A DNA stretch of 64,000 nt from Bacillota bacterium (GCA_025210655.1 JAOARG010000045.1:94932-158931), one strand, 5' to 3'. Shown: positions 44,784 to 54,930, numbered from the stretch's first letter. Notes: generated by a model not told the origin, from the sequence alone. A program made the numbers and translations.

Positions 44784-46142
44784 CTACTTTATATTATCAA
44801 GGAGTAAAACGTAAAAGTTCAACGCCCTTCTAAAATTTGCTATAGAAATCTTCTCATTACTCCTATGCATGGTATTAAGTTCCTTTTGTCTTATTTGAAT
44901 AGGTATAAATCTATAAATACTATCACTCAGGTTTTTGTACTTCTTAGAATCAGTCCCACCAACAACTACCGTAGGATTAAATATACTATCAGAATAGCAG
45001 TGGCTAATCAACCTTTTAAGAAGCTTATATCCATAGGAATCCTTAGTAGAAAGTTCAGATGGCTCTTCCAGTCTAATAAATTTATATTCTATTTCCTTAT
45101 TATACTTAGTTTTTTCAATGAGATTTACGAAATCATCAGTAGAAGTTCCTGGATATATCCTAAAATCACATTGAATAGACCTTAAATTATCTGTTATTTC
45201 AACTTTTCTCCTTGCAAACCCATGATAAAGGGCTGGCTGTCTAATTTTATCAAGTCCTTTGTGAATACTAAAAACATCCCTTTTTTCACCAGAATAATAA
45301 TCTATCAGTGATCTTACCTCATCACTTAATTCCAAGCCCGAATCAATATCAAGAAGGTGTTTTACCTCATCATATAGGACTCTGGCAGGTTTATCACTAT
45401 TTCCATTATAGGATAGCTCAACTAGGCTATAGCCCCTCTCACCTATTCCAAATACTGCTATTGGATGATAAATAGACTCAACAGCTCCTAGGGACACACA
45501 GCCACCTTCATCAAGAAGAAACTCCAAGTGTATATCATTTTCTTCAAGATATTTAGCCATATTTACTGCACCTTTTTTTCCACCAACTTCTTCATCGTGA
45601 CCAAATCCAAAAATTATTGTTCTTTCTGGAGTAAATCCTTTGGAAAGTAAGTATTCTGCTGCCTCTAACATACTTATTACTTCTAGCTTATCGTCAAGTG
45701 TACCTCTTCCCCATATATACTTTCCGTCATTATGACCAGAAAATGGTTCATATATCCATTCCTTATTTTTATCATCAACAGCATCAACTACATCATAGTG
45801 GGCTGTAAGCATAACAGCTTTTTTATCCTTGTTTTTCCCCTTCCAAAAATACATAAGTGAATAGCCATGTATTTTTTTCACTTCCATTACTTCATGTACC
45901 AGTGGATATTTTTCTTCTAAAAAAGCTATAAATTTATCAAATTCTTTAAAATTAACTTTTTCCTCATCTTTGTCTGAAATAGTCTTAATCCTTATGCTGT
46001 CTTGAAAATTCCCCAGGGCTTTTTGATAAGTTGCCTTATCTACAGTATATTTTTTCCTAATACCACCTAAATACCCTGCGTCATTTAACTTCCTATAAAC
46101 AAAAACAGTACCTAAAAAGCCTAAAAATGTTATTCCATTCAA
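44784..46142 (-). CDS. M20-family metallopeptidase
   Basis: 452 residues. First metal ligand motif MLTAHYDVV (His-x-Asp), bridging Asp in GRGTLDDK, catalytic pair HDEEVGG and later metal ligands around LDEGG. Resembles the PM20D1/carboxypeptidase S group with an N-terminal hydrophobic stretch (about 3-15). Probably hydrolyses N-acylated amino acids or dipeptides. TTG start with GAGG 7 bases upstream. Confidence 0.85.
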   Translation of the reverse strand: MNGITFLGFLGTVFVYRKLNDAGYLGGIRKKYTVDKATYQKALGNFQDSIRIKTISDKDEEKVNFKEFDKFIAFLEEKYPLVHEVMEVKKIHGYSLMYFWKGKNKDKKAVMLTAHYDVVDAVDDKNKEWIYEPFSGHNDGKYIWGRGTLDDKLEVISMLEAAEYLLSKGFTPERTIIFGFGHDEEVGGKKGAVNMAKYLEENDIHLEFLLDEGGCVSLGAVESIYHPIAVFGIGERGYSLVELSYNGNSDKPARVLYDEVKHLLDIDSGLELSDEVRSLIDYYSGEKRDVFSIHKGLDKIRQPALYHGFARRKVEITDNLRSIQCDFRIYPGTSTDDFVNLIEKTKYNKEIEYKFIRLEEPSELSTKDSYGYKLLKRLISHCYSDSIFNPTVVVGGTDSKKYKNLSDSIYRFIPIQIRQKELNTMHRSNEKISIANFRRALNFYVLLLDNIK

Positions 46143-46199
46143 ATTGCATCCTCATCCTTTTCCAAACTGTTGATCATTAAGTTTTAAATCTACTACATC

Positions 46200-48503
46200 C
46201 TATAATTTTTCAGCTACATCCTTTACAAGAAGCTCTGCCATATTTTCCTTTAACAAAGGTTTACTATAGTAGTATCCCTGTAAACCATCACAATCCATAT
46301 CCTTTAATTCCTTAACATTTTCAATAGTTTCTACACCTTCTGCAGTTACTTTAATGCCTAATCTTTTTCCGATATCAATAATTGTAGAAACAATAAATCT
46401 ATTGGACTTATTGGAATTAATACCATTTACAAATGACTTATCAATTTTCAAAGTATCAAGTTCAAACTTAGTCAGATAACTTAGGGCAGAATATCCCGTT
46501 CCAAAATCATCAAGTGATATTCTAATTCCAAGCATCCTAAGTGTCTTTAATTTTTCTAAAACATTAGATGAATTGTCTAGAATAACCCTCTCTGTAATTT
46601 CAAATTCAAGGTCACCAGCTTTTACATCATATTTTTCTATCAGTTCAATAACCCTACCTACAAATTCGTAATCCATCAATTGAATTGATGAAATATTAAT
46701 TGACATGTAGATATCTTTTTTAATCTTCTTGAATGTCATCAAATCCATAATCGACTTCTCTAGTATCCAGTCTCCTAATTTGATAATCAGTCCATTATCC
46801 TCTGTAACTGGAATAAATCTATCAGGGGGAACTTCTCCCAATATCTTATCATTCCATCTTACAAGTGCTTCTATACCTCTTATTTCATCTTCTGAAGCAC
46901 TATATATCGGATGGTATTTCATATAGAAATCCATATTTTTCACAGCATTTCTAATACTGTTTTCAAGTACTAATTGATCTACAAACTCCTGATTTATAAA
47001 ATCATTGTATGTTTCCAACCTTGCCCCACCATCTTTTTTGGCACTTTGAAGGGCAACATTTGAACTTTTTATCAACTCTACAGCATCTGAACCATGATAT
47101 GGATATATTGATATTCCTGCACTTACTGTTATAAATATACTCTTATCATCTATTTCCCATACATCACTAAGTTCAGTAATCAGAGAACTTGCAGCATCAA
47201 ATATTTCATCCCTCAAATTGTCTGACATAAGAATAAGGGCAAATTCATCTCCCCCAACTCTACAAACAGAATGGAAGTAACCAATTTTTTCAGCAAGTTT
47301 CTTACTGATTTCCATCAAAAGCTTATCTCCAACTTCTATTCCTAATGTACTATTAACATTTTTAAATTTATCTACACCTATCTCAATTATTCCTATTTCA
47401 CTTCGATTATCCTTTGCATCAACAATAAGGTTTTCTAGCTTATTATTGAAGTATCTTAGATTTGATAGACCCGTCAAAATATCATTGTAAGTCATATCAT
47501 GTATCTTATCCATCATCTTATTAAAACCAGTACTTGCTCGACCCAGTTCATCCTTACTTTCATAATTCATCCTTACATTCAGGTCACCAGTAGAAGCTTT
47601 TCCAAAAGCCTCTTTAAGCTTAACAATTGGTTCTGAGATTCTTTTTGAAAGTACTCCGGCATATGCAAAGACAATGATTAATGAAATAAGACCTGCAACA
47701 ACTAGTTTACCCATAGTTCCTTCTATTTTCTTATTTATCCAAGATGTATTTGTCCTATATATTATTCTCCAAGAGGATTCTATATCCGAAACCCTTGAAT
47801 AGTAGTGATTCTCACCAAGCTTATGGGCCATTACATTTTCATTATTTGAATAGTCCATCATTGGAATCATCGGTACTGGACCTTCGAAAATATTCACAAC
47901 ATTTCCTTTTCCGTCCAGTAATATTACCGTATCTTCTTTTTCCATAGAATCAAAACTCTTAAGAAAACTATTGAACTTCTCATGGTTAATAACACCACCA
48001 ATGATTCCATCAAAACTACCATTTTTATAAATAGCAGTAGATATTATTATTATCTTTTTACCAGTTACCTTGGAATCTAGAAGATTACTAATAGTAGTTT
48101 CACCATTTTTGTTTTCAATAAAATAATCCCTATCACTAAGATCCCCAAGCTCTCCATCAGTAGTTACAAATGATCCCTTAGAATCTGAAATAAACATATA
48201 GTCATAAATGTTTTCATCCCTTAATAATTTACCTGTCAAATACTCAATTCTTTCTTCCACCTCAATATAATTACTAAGGGTAGAAGACATACTTTCAACA
48301 TCCTCAAGCATCTGAACTTTCTTTTCATTAAATCTGGTTGCATAATTATTTACAAAAACTGTATTGGTTTTATCAAAATTTTCAAATACTATATCCCTGA
48401 ACATGTTGTAAGAAAAAACTGTAATCAGTGCAATAATAAATATTGAAGACACTATTATGGATACACTTATTCTGTTTTTAATACTTTTAAATTGCACTTG
48501 CAT
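46200..48503 (-). CDS. Membrane c-di-GMP protein: dCache sensor, HAMP, GGDEF and EAL domains
   Basis: 767 residues. TM1 (about 13-35), extracellular Cache-type domain (about 40-265, DYMFISDSKGSFVTTDG), TM2 (about 267-288), HAMP (about 288-340), GGDEF at 417-421 and EAL at 545-547 (GIEALVRW). The EAL part keeps EITER, DDFGTGYS and KIDKSFV, so c-di-GMP hydrolysis is expected; the GGDEF site is also intact, so either synthesis or GTP sensing is possible. Ligand unknown. Monocistronic. Confidence 0.92.
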   Translation of the reverse strand: MQVQFKSIKNRISVSIIVSSIFIIALITVFSYNMFRDIVFENFDKTNTVFVNNYATRFNEKKVQMLEDVESMSSTLSNYIEVEERIEYLTGKLLRDENIYDYMFISDSKGSFVTTDGELGDLSDRDYFIENKNGETTISNLLDSKVTGKKIIIISTAIYKNGSFDGIIGGVINHEKFNSFLKSFDSMEKEDTVILLDGKGNVVNIFEGPVPMIPMMDYSNNENVMAHKLGENHYYSRVSDIESSWRIIYRTNTSWINKKIEGTMGKLVVAGLISLIIVFAYAGVLSKRISEPIVKLKEAFGKASTGDLNVRMNYESKDELGRASTGFNKMMDKIHDMTYNDILTGLSNLRYFNNKLENLIVDAKDNRSEIGIIEIGVDKFKNVNSTLGIEVGDKLLMEISKKLAEKIGYFHSVCRVGGDEFALILMSDNLRDEIFDAASSLITELSDVWEIDDKSIFITVSAGISIYPYHGSDAVELIKSSNVALQSAKKDGGARLETYNDFINQEFVDQLVLENSIRNAVKNMDFYMKYHPIYSASEDEIRGIEALVRWNDKILGEVPPDRFIPVTEDNGLIIKLGDWILEKSIMDLMTFKKIKKDIYMSINISSIQLMDYEFVGRVIELIEKYDVKAGDLEFEITERVILDNSSNVLEKLKTLRMLGIRISLDDFGTGYSALSYLTKFELDTLKIDKSFVNGINSNKSNRFIVSTIIDIGKRLGIKVTAEGVETIENVKELKDMDCDGLQGYYYSKPLLKENMAELLVKDVAEKL

Positions 48504-48628
48504 CAATGGTATTCCCTCCAGGCATTTTCTTTGATAGTATTTCTATTGATTAATTTAAACATAATTATATATTTTATCACACTAGGATTTTTTATAAAAG
48601 CTACTTAACTTGTATACATACTCATATT

Positions 48629-49240
48629 CTAATTTCCAAACATCATTTCTGGAACATGGGGAGAATTAAATGTATCTAAAGTTACATGGGCTGAATTCTC
48701 AACTACATATCCATCCTCAGATTCTTTAAGAACTATAATACCATAGGCTTCTTCTTCATAGCCCCTAGTAATGTTTTTATTGTTTTTTCTGCTAAGTTCC
48801 GCAAAATAAATATCTTTTCCACCTTCCATCACTGAAACAATGTGATAGTTGAAGGCTACATATGAATCATTCTCCTTAGTATATCTACTAGCACTTCCTA
48901 TCTCAAGTGAATCAATTACAACCATCACTTCACCATCTACCATAGCTTCATACTTTTTAAGTTCATCACCTTCATATTCACTAAGGTCTATATTCTTATA
49001 ATCAAAAGAATATCTATCCTCAAACCAAGGAATTGACTTTTCTATAGCTAATAGCATCTTATCATCATCTAATTCTATATCCTCATATCCATCCTTAGTA
49101 ATAGATCTAAATAAAGAATCTTCATTTATCGTATAATTAAGTCCTGTTGACTGCTCATTACCACCTTCAACCTGACCTTGACATCCACTAAATAAAACTA
49201 CAAGTACTAAAAACATTACTGAAACTAATCTTCTTTTCAT
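48629..49240 (-). CDS. Lipoprotein of unknown function
   Basis: 203 residues with a clear lipoprotein signal (MKRRLV..., lipobox LFSGC, Cys20). The mature part is acidic and has no family I recognise; VVIDSLEIGSASRYTKENDSY lies in the middle. Attached to the outer face of the membrane. Monocistronic. Confidence 0.65.
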   Translation of the reverse strand: MKRRLVSVMFLVLVVLFSGCQGQVEGGNEQSTGLNYTINEDSLFRSITKDGYEDIELDDDKMLLAIEKSIPWFEDRYSFDYKNIDLSEYEGDELKKYEAMVDGEVMVVIDSLEIGSASRYTKENDSYVAFNYHIVSVMEGGKDIYFAELSRKNNKNITRGYEEEAYGIIVLKESEDGYVVENSAHVTLDTFNSPHVPEMMFGN

Positions 49241-49328
49241 ACAACTTCTCCCTTCTAAAATTCATACAAAACCATTATATCAAATCTTAGTAGTATATCA
49301 TATAAATATAAGTACAAATGTAAATACA

Positions 49329-49359
49329 AAAAAGACCTTTGATGGCGGTCAAAGGTCTT
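49329..49359. terminator. Stable hairpin upstream of the lipoprotein gene
   Basis: Stem AAAAGACCTTTGA / TCAAAGGTCTTTT with a 6-base loop. It lies between the ModE-like gene and the lipoprotein gene, after a first terminator, so a second terminator is likely. Confidence 0.6.
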
Positions 49360-49475
49360 TTGATATTGTCACAGTTATCTGTAACAAAATAAAATAAGTG
49401 TTTTGGGAATCAACTCATTCGTTATATTTATAATGATATCACGGTGTGAAAAAAAAGCAAGTCTTTTTTGGGTAG

Positions 49476-49501
49476 AAAAAAAGAGCATAATGCTCTTTTA
49501 T
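49476..49501 (-). terminator. Terminator of the MFS/ModE-like operon
   Basis: Stem AAAAGAGCAT / ATGCTCTTTT, followed by TTTTTT on the minus strand. Confidence 0.8.
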
Positions 49502-49507
49502 ACTCTA

Positions 49508-49846
49508 CTAAAGAAACTCGCTAAATTTCGACTCATATAGATCCTTAACTGACTGCTCAACCATTTTTTCAAACTCATCGTATTTTTCTACTAATAGTCT
49601 TCCCTTATCTGTTAGCTTGCTTCCTCCGCCATCTGATCCACCGATTCTTTTTTCTACTACTGCTTCTTTAATTGCTTCTTCAAGTTTTGCTACAAGATTC
49701 CATGCTTTTGAATATGACATATTAATATCCTGAGCAGCCTTTCTTAATGATCCTAGCTCATCAATCTTTTTTAGTAGAAGGCTTGGTCCCCTTCCGAATA
49801 TTTTCTTTTCATTGAATTCTAGCCATACTTTCCATTGTACATCCAT
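49508..49846 (-). CDS. ModE-like winged-helix regulator (molybdate-responsive type)
   Basis: 112 residues from the ATG at 49846 (GGGAGG upstream). The pattern GPSLLLKKIDELGSLRKAAQDINMSYSKAWNLVAKLEE and the later RIGGSDGGGSKLTDKGRLL is that of the N-terminal DNA-binding domain of ModE. The molybdate-binding MOP domains are absent. It is located 18 bases after an MFS transporter gene, which it may regulate. Confidence 0.82.
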   Translation of the reverse strand: MDVQWKVWLEFNEKKIFGRGPSLLLKKIDELGSLRKAAQDINMSYSKAWNLVAKLEEAIKEAVVEKRIGGSDGGGSKLTDKGRLLVEKYDEFEKMVEQSVKDLYESKFSEFL

Positions 49847-49864
49847 AGTATATCCTCCCAAAAT

Positions 49865-51022
49865 CTATTCTAGAAGCTCTAGAGCCCTTACTTCCCTATA
49901 TATCAAAGCTGTAAAGCAAACTGATATCACAAGACAAACTGGTATCGTATAGAACGATAAATATACACCTATTGTATCATTTAAAAATCCTATCACCAAG
50001 CCTATTACCATACTAATACCTGTGGCAGCTGTCATCACAAGGCCGGTAATATATACTGGATTCATAAAAAATCTATTAATTGAAAGTACCAAGGTTGGGA
50101 ATACTATTGAGAAGAATAATCCAGATATGGAAACCATCATCATTCCCTTTAATCCTATTATTATGCCCGATAAATATAAAACAAAGGCTAGGCTTATTGA
50201 TACAAGTACTGTTCTTACATAACCAAATTTTTCAGCTACTATACCCCCAAGTAATCTTCCAACTGCGAAAACTGCAAAGAAAATGGATGTATATACTGAA
50301 GCATTGTTCTCATTTATTGAGTAGACTTCTTTTAAATAATTAACAAACCAATTGGATGTATGTACTTCGGCTGAAACATACATTCCAAGGGCAATCATAT
50401 AAAATATAAGTAACTTTCTTGATCCTTTTCCAACCTTACTTTTTTTCGAACTAAGCTTTTTTACTTCAGGAAACTTTATTAATAATGTGTAGAGTAGAAG
50501 AACACTATAAACTACTCCTATTGCCATATATAGATTTCTCCAGGGAAGACCTGACGAAATAAGATAACCGGTTACCCTATGGGTTAGTGTTGCACCTAGT
50601 CCAAAACAAAAATGGATCATATTCATAAGTATTGCCTGAAATCCAACATTTATCCTTGGTACCACAGTATTTATGACTATGGCCATAAAACCAACACCTG
50701 AATTGGACACAAACAATCCTACTAAAAACATATAAAAATTAGGAGAAAAATAGATCATTCCAAATCCTAAGATATTCAATACTATACCTAATCCTAGTAT
50801 AAATTTATAGGAATACTTTTGAAGTCCAACACCACCAATATAAGTAAATGTCATATATGCAAAATATGCAACAAAAAGCATGATTCCCATACTTCCATCA
50901 CTTACTGAAAAGTCTTTTTTTAGAGTTGGGATAATTATCCCCCTAACATTGTCATTAACAGCCATAAAGGCCATTGTAATAAAAATAAGTCCAATTAATA
51001 TATAATTCTGCTTTTTAGTCAT
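49865..51022 (-). CDS. Major facilitator superfamily transporter
   Basis: 385 residues from the ATG at 51022; about 12 membrane helices. MFVAYFAYMTFTYIGGVGLQKY resembles the first MFS loop, and FAVGRLLGGIVAEKFG is the motif A equivalent in the second half. Family resembles sugar/fucose-type permeases of Firmicutes; substrate unknown. In one transcript with the ModE-like gene. Confidence 0.82.
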   Translation of the reverse strand: MTKKQNYILIGLIFITMAFMAVNDNVRGIIIPTLKKDFSVSDGSMGIMLFVAYFAYMTFTYIGGVGLQKYSYKFILGLGIVLNILGFGMIYFSPNFYMFLVGLFVSNSGVGFMAIVINTVVPRINVGFQAILMNMIHFCFGLGATLTHRVTGYLISSGLPWRNLYMAIGVVYSVLLLYTLLIKFPEVKKLSSKKSKVGKGSRKLLIFYMIALGMYVSAEVHTSNWFVNYLKEVYSINENNASVYTSIFFAVFAVGRLLGGIVAEKFGYVRTVLVSISLAFVLYLSGIIIGLKGMMMVSISGLFFSIVFPTLVLSINRFFMNPVYITGLVMTAATGISMVIGLVIGFLNDTIGVYLSFYTIPVCLVISVCFTALIYREVRALELLE

Positions 51023-51179
51023 ATAAACACCCCAAAACAAATTCTAGCTAATAAATTTCCTAATAAGTATATATCATAAAGCTTAAAAAGGTCAAAAATA
51101 AAATTAATCCTTACGTTTTATTGTATCACCTGCTTAATTATAATATAATCTAGCTATTAACGTGTGGAGGTCAAATTTT

Positions 51180-51875
51180 ATGAATCAAAAAGGTCCATTA
51201 AGAACAATAACAATGATATGTGGAATTCTGGTAGCTATATTATCTGCCTTTATACCTATATCAATGACATTTCTACCTGGCAGCATACTTGCCACTTTAT
51301 TAAAAATTGATATTGCAATGATAGGTGTAACTTTTGCACTACTTGTAGTATCCCTTATAGTCTCTAAGAATATGTTCTATAAGCTTACTGCAATTATCAT
51401 TACATATGTACTTGTTATGATTACCCTAATGATGAAGCATTCCGGTGCACATCTATTCTTCCTAAACGGCCTTGCTGGTAAACCTGTACCTGAAGTAAAT
51501 ATGGCAGCCATAACAAAATATAGTTGGATGCTCCATGGAGGTGTATTTGTAACTGCTATCCCATTAGTAATATACTCCATATACTATACTACTAAACTTA
51601 GTAGGGGCAAAAAAAACATTTCGTCCAATGGCATACCTCAAATCGGTGTAATTACAAATGTTCAGTCTACTGGTACAAAGGTAAATAAGGTAAGAATATA
51701 TAAAGTAAGAATAAGAGTAGGTCAGGAAGAGTATTCACAATACGAGATAGAAAGGGATATGGCTATTCCAAATCATATAATCCATACTGTATCTATTGGT
51801 AAAACTGTAAATCTACTTGTAAACTCTAATAATAAAAATGAAGTGTTTATTAATACAGAGTACGGAATTTTATAA
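51180..51875 (+). CDS. Integral membrane protein with cytoplasmic beta domain, unknown function
   Basis: 231 residues from the ATG at 51180 (GGAGGTC upstream). Four membrane helices (about 5-140) followed by a soluble domain of about 80 residues (GIPQIGVITNVQSTGTKVNKVRIYKVRI...) that looks like a small beta barrel (DUF3592-like). Stands alone, convergent with agrD. Confidence 0.55.
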   Translation: MNQKGPLRTITMICGILVAILSAFIPISMTFLPGSILATLLKIDIAMIGVTFALLVVSLIVSKNMFYKLTAIIITYVLVMITLMMKHSGAHLFFLNGLAGKPVPEVNMAAITKYSWMLHGGVFVTAIPLVIYSIYYTTKLSRGKKNISSNGIPQIGVITNVQSTGTKVNKVRIYKVRIRVGQEEYSQYEIERDMAIPNHIIHTVSIGKTVNLLVNSNNKNEVFINTEYGIL

Positions 51876-51877
51876 AC

Positions 51878-51912
51878 AAATCCCCCCTTGGCCAATGTCC
51901 AAGGGGGGATTT
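51878..51912. terminator. Bidirectional terminator between the membrane protein gene and agrD
   Basis: 14-bp stem AAATCCCCCCTTGG / CCAAGGGGGGATTT with a 7-base loop; modest T-tails on both strands. Confidence 0.8.
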
Positions 51913-51952
51913 ATATTCAATTCACTCTATGTACTAATTTTCAAGTACAAAA

Positions 51953-52075
51953 TTACTTCTGTAATTTTTTTGGAGTTTTAGGTTGAAAGAAAATACCTAT
52001 ACAAGCACTTTGTGCGTTTTTCTTAGCAACAAGCTCCGACATAGCAACTAATTTTTTAGCAAATTTCTTTTCCAT
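51953..52075 (-). CDS. agrD: AgrD-type cyclic autoinducer prepeptide
   Basis: 40 residues, too short for normal gene calling; ATG at 52075 with GAGGAGG about 8 bases upstream. Layout is that of AgrD: an amphipathic basic leader (MEKKFAKKLVAMSELVAKKN), a core SACIGIFF with Cys25, and a C-terminal tail QPKTPKKLQK. By comparison with S. aureus, a thiolactone ring of five residues, Cys25 to Phe29, is predicted, with cleavage by AgrB after Phe29. The tail is basic rather than acidic, as in many clostridial AgrD. It overlaps the end of agrB by 28 bases. Confidence 0.85.
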   Translation of the reverse strand: MEKKFAKKLVAMSELVAKKNAQSACIGIFFQPKTPKKLQK

Positions 52076-52635
52076 AATAATAGCCTCCTCTTTTTTATTA
52101 TTACAGTTCCCTGTATGAAAACTGCCATATCTATTATTCCACTTAGTCTTTGAGAAAAAAGACCAAGGAAATAGCTACACAATATAACAAAGCAAAGTCT
52201 TTCCAAGGATTTAATTCTAAAAATAATTTTTTCCTCATCATCAAATTTTCTGTTTTCAGTATCTTTTGGCGCGAATTCTAAAATCAATAGAGCTCCAATA
52301 AGAAGTAATAACTTAGAATAAAGATCTGAACCATAACTTTGAATAATCTCATTTAATCCTACAGCCAAAAAGCATGTCACATAGGTTAGACACATACAAT
52401 GAAAGTAACTTTTGCTATGAATCCCACCTATTCTCCTTCTAAGAAATAATAAGACTACACAGAATAATCCAGCTTCAATTAACTTACCAAAATATAAAGC
52501 AGTTATAAGTATTACGACACCTAGTATCGACAGGGATATAATTATTCCAAGGCCATAGGCTACTACTTCAATATCCTCTTCTTCCTTACCTTTACACAAA
52601 AGCCGGGATAGTTTTTGAATTAAGTTATCAAACAT
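52048..52635 (-). CDS. agrB: AgrB, processing and export protease for AgrD
   Basis: 195 residues, about five membrane segments. The catalytic pair is visible in RRRIGGIHSKSYFHC: H73 and C80, the same seven-residue spacing as in S. aureus (H77/C84). Cuts the AgrD C-terminal tail and closes the thiolactone. GGAGGG ribosome site. It is separated from agrC by a terminator, so agrBD has its own promoter (a TATAAT at about 52725-52730, minus strand, is a candidate). Confidence 0.93.
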   Translation of the reverse strand: MFDNLIQKLSRLLCKGKEEEDIEVVAYGLGIIISLSILGVVILITALYFGKLIEAGLFCVVLLFLRRRIGGIHSKSYFHCMCLTYVTCFLAVGLNEIIQSYGSDLYSKLLLLIGALLILEFAPKDTENRKFDDEEKIIFRIKSLERLCFVILCSYFLGLFSQRLSGIIDMAVFIQGTVIIKKRRLLLWKRNLLKN

Positions 52636-52786
52636 TTAACCACCCTCCAGTCATTTTTTCACTTTGCATAACTGATGATGTTTACATTCTAGGCTATGTA
52701 AAAACATAAAAAAAGACCTTGGGCATTATATGCATATATTAGGTCATAATCGACATTTCATTGTATTATTTTGGTAATAAATATAG

Positions 52787-52818
52787 AAAAAAAGCTATCT
52801 CCTTAAAAGGAGATAGCT
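52787..52818 (-). terminator. Terminator after agrC
   Basis: 12-bp stem AGCTATCTCCTT / AAGGAGATAGCT with a tiny loop, followed by a T run on the minus strand. It splits agrAC from agrBD. Confidence 0.87.
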
Positions 52819-52823
52819 AAATA

Positions 52824-54122
52824 TTATACCATTATTTTTACTTCAAACACTTTATCCAAATCTTTAAAATCATACATACCTTCATACTCATTTACAATTT
52901 TTTTCACATTATATATCCCGAATCCATGTAATTGTGAATCTTCTTTGGTAGTAAAGCCTACTTTTCCAATACTCTTTATATCTAAGGCTGAATCCTTGGA
53001 ATTTTTAATATGGATTGTTGTCCTATTATTCTTATATGCCAATTTGAAATTCACTTCTTTTTCTTCAGTTTTTGACGAAGCCTCAATAGCATTATCAATA
53101 AGATTTCCAAGAATCGCCACCAAATCATTCTCCCGAATATTTGACGAATCAGGATACATTACTTCTAAATCAAACTTTATACCTAATTCTTTTGCCTCCT
53201 GAACTTTTATGCCAAGAAGTCCATTTATTACTGGATTTGATGTGATAAATTCCTTATTTAGCTCATTTACATCACCTATTAATCCTTGCAAATAATCTTT
53301 AAGATCTTGATTTTTATCCATATAGGCAAGGCCCATCATGGTATTTAAATGATTGGAAAAATCATGTCTCTGACTTCTAAGCTCATTGTTTATATCACTG
53401 ATTTTTCTAACAAATTTGTATTGCTGAATATATGAATCTTCTTTCATCTTCCATTCAAGTTCTATCTCATTTTGTTTAAGTATCCTTGAAAAAAGCCCAA
53501 TAAGGCCAAAACCCATCAGGATAACAGAAAGGGTTACTATAACAATTATATGCTTTTGTGTAGACATGCTAGTATCAACCAAAGTCATCATCCATATTAC
53601 AAAAATTAGATACATTATATTTGAAACTACAACTATATTAATAAAATAAATTTGATTTTTCTTTATATGATATTTTTTATAACTTCTTAAGAAAATAAAA
53701 TTAATTAAAGTAAACCATATACCTTTGGATACAACTGCACCTAAAACTCTATATCCACTATCTGAAAAAATTACATTTGGCTGAATATCTGTTATAAGAT
53801 ATATCATAGATCCTACTATTATATCTGAGAACAGTAAGAGAACAATCATTCCACATATATACATCAAAGTCTTAACATAATTTATTTTCTTATAAATCAA
53901 TTTAAAGACAAGCATAAAAATGACCACCACTAGTGCCATCTTAAAAAACAGTTGAACACCTACTAATGGCGTTAGAGCTTGAATTGCGATACCTGTAAAT
54001 ATCGTATAAATGAAGAATTTCAATTTGGCCATGTCATACTCCATTAACATTCTATTGTAAAAATAGATAATTACAGCTGCCTCTACAGTTGAGTACAAAA
54101 TTTCCTTTAACAAAAATAGCAT
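52824..54122 (-). CDS. agrC: AgrC-type sensor histidine kinase
   Basis: 432 residues from the ATG at 54122 (GGAGGTAATA just upstream). Six or seven membrane helices (about 1-210) form the peptide sensor. A short helical region carries the phosphorylated His in LRSQRHDFSNHLNT, and the GHKL ATPase domain has ILGNLIDNAIEAS (N box) and GFGIYNVKKIV (G2). It should bind the cyclic peptide outside and phosphorylate AgrA. 11 bases after agrA. Confidence 0.92.
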   Translation of the reverse strand: MLFLLKEILYSTVEAAVIIYFYNRMLMEYDMAKLKFFIYTIFTGIAIQALTPLVGVQLFFKMALVVVIFMLVFKLIYKKINYVKTLMYICGMIVLLLFSDIIVGSMIYLITDIQPNVIFSDSGYRVLGAVVSKGIWFTLINFIFLRSYKKYHIKKNQIYFINIVVVSNIMYLIFVIWMMTLVDTSMSTQKHIIVIVTLSVILMGFGLIGLFSRILKQNEIELEWKMKEDSYIQQYKFVRKISDINNELRSQRHDFSNHLNTMMGLAYMDKNQDLKDYLQGLIGDVNELNKEFITSNPVINGLLGIKVQEAKELGIKFDLEVMYPDSSNIRENDLVAILGNLIDNAIEASSKTEEKEVNFKLAYKNNRTTIHIKNSKDSALDIKSIGKVGFTTKEDSQLHGFGIYNVKKIVNEYEGMYDFKDLDKVFEVKIMV

Positions 54123-54145
54123 TATTACCTCCATCAGTCATGTTT

Positions 54146-54865
54146 CTAAAAAAGTACCTCCATAAATTCCTCTCTGGTTTTTTTCTTGTATTTCCTCCCC
54201 ACTGGAATACGACATTCTAGTCCCATCAATTTTATGCTATCCTTTTCAACAAATTCTAACTTCCACCTGTTGACCAAATAGCCCTGATGACACCTAAAAA
54301 AAAAATCCTGAATATTGTTTTCTTTAAGAATCTCCTTAATAGATGTGGAAATTTCAACATTTTTATTTTGGCTATATACAATTACTTTCCTTTGTATCTT
54401 TTCAAAATAAAAAATATCCTTTAGTGGAATTCTCACAATAGAAGATCCTGACCTTGCTACAAAAACTTTTTCATGGTCAATACTTATTCTTTTATTATAC
54501 TCCTGTTTCACCCTTATCAAAAGACTTTTGAATGATTCTTCTTCTAAGGGTTTTAAATAATAATCAAAGGCCTTCACCTTGTAAGAATCATAACCATACT
54601 CCTTAAAACCAGTAACAAAAACAAGTATTGTATTTTCATTGATTTTTCTCAACTCACTTGCAATATCAATTCCTGTCTTCATATTGTTTAATCTTATATC
54701 AATAAATCCTATATCAATTCTGTGATTAGAAATTATGTCAAGAAACTCATTGGGAGAATAAGCTTTATAAACTTTTATCAAGTCAAATCCACCATACTTA
54801 AAAAGCATATACTCCATTAAATCAACCTGTGGTCTTTCATCATCGCAAATTATAATATTTATCAT
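54146..54865 (-). CDS. agrA: AgrA-type LytTR response regulator
   Basis: 239 residues: receiver domain with the phosphoacceptor Asp in FIDIRLNNMKTG (near 56), then a LytTR DNA-binding domain (about 135-239; FEKIQRKVIVY and FFRCHQGYLVNRWKLEFVE). Directs transcription in response to the cyclic peptide; upstream of agrC, downstream of a nitroreductase terminator. Confidence 0.92.
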   Translation of the reverse strand: MINIIICDDERPQVDLMEYMLFKYGGFDLIKVYKAYSPNEFLDIISNHRIDIGFIDIRLNNMKTGIDIASELRKINENTILVFVTGFKEYGYDSYKVKAFDYYLKPLEEESFKSLLIRVKQEYNKRISIDHEKVFVARSGSSIVRIPLKDIFYFEKIQRKVIVYSQNKNVEISTSIKEILKENNIQDFFFRCHQGYLVNRWKLEFVEKDSIKLMGLECRIPVGRKYKKKTREEFMEVLF

Positions 54866-54930
54866 TTATCCACCTTCCTTTTCTTTATATGATAATTATA
54901 TTTGACTATCATATTTTAATAGAAAGGTAT

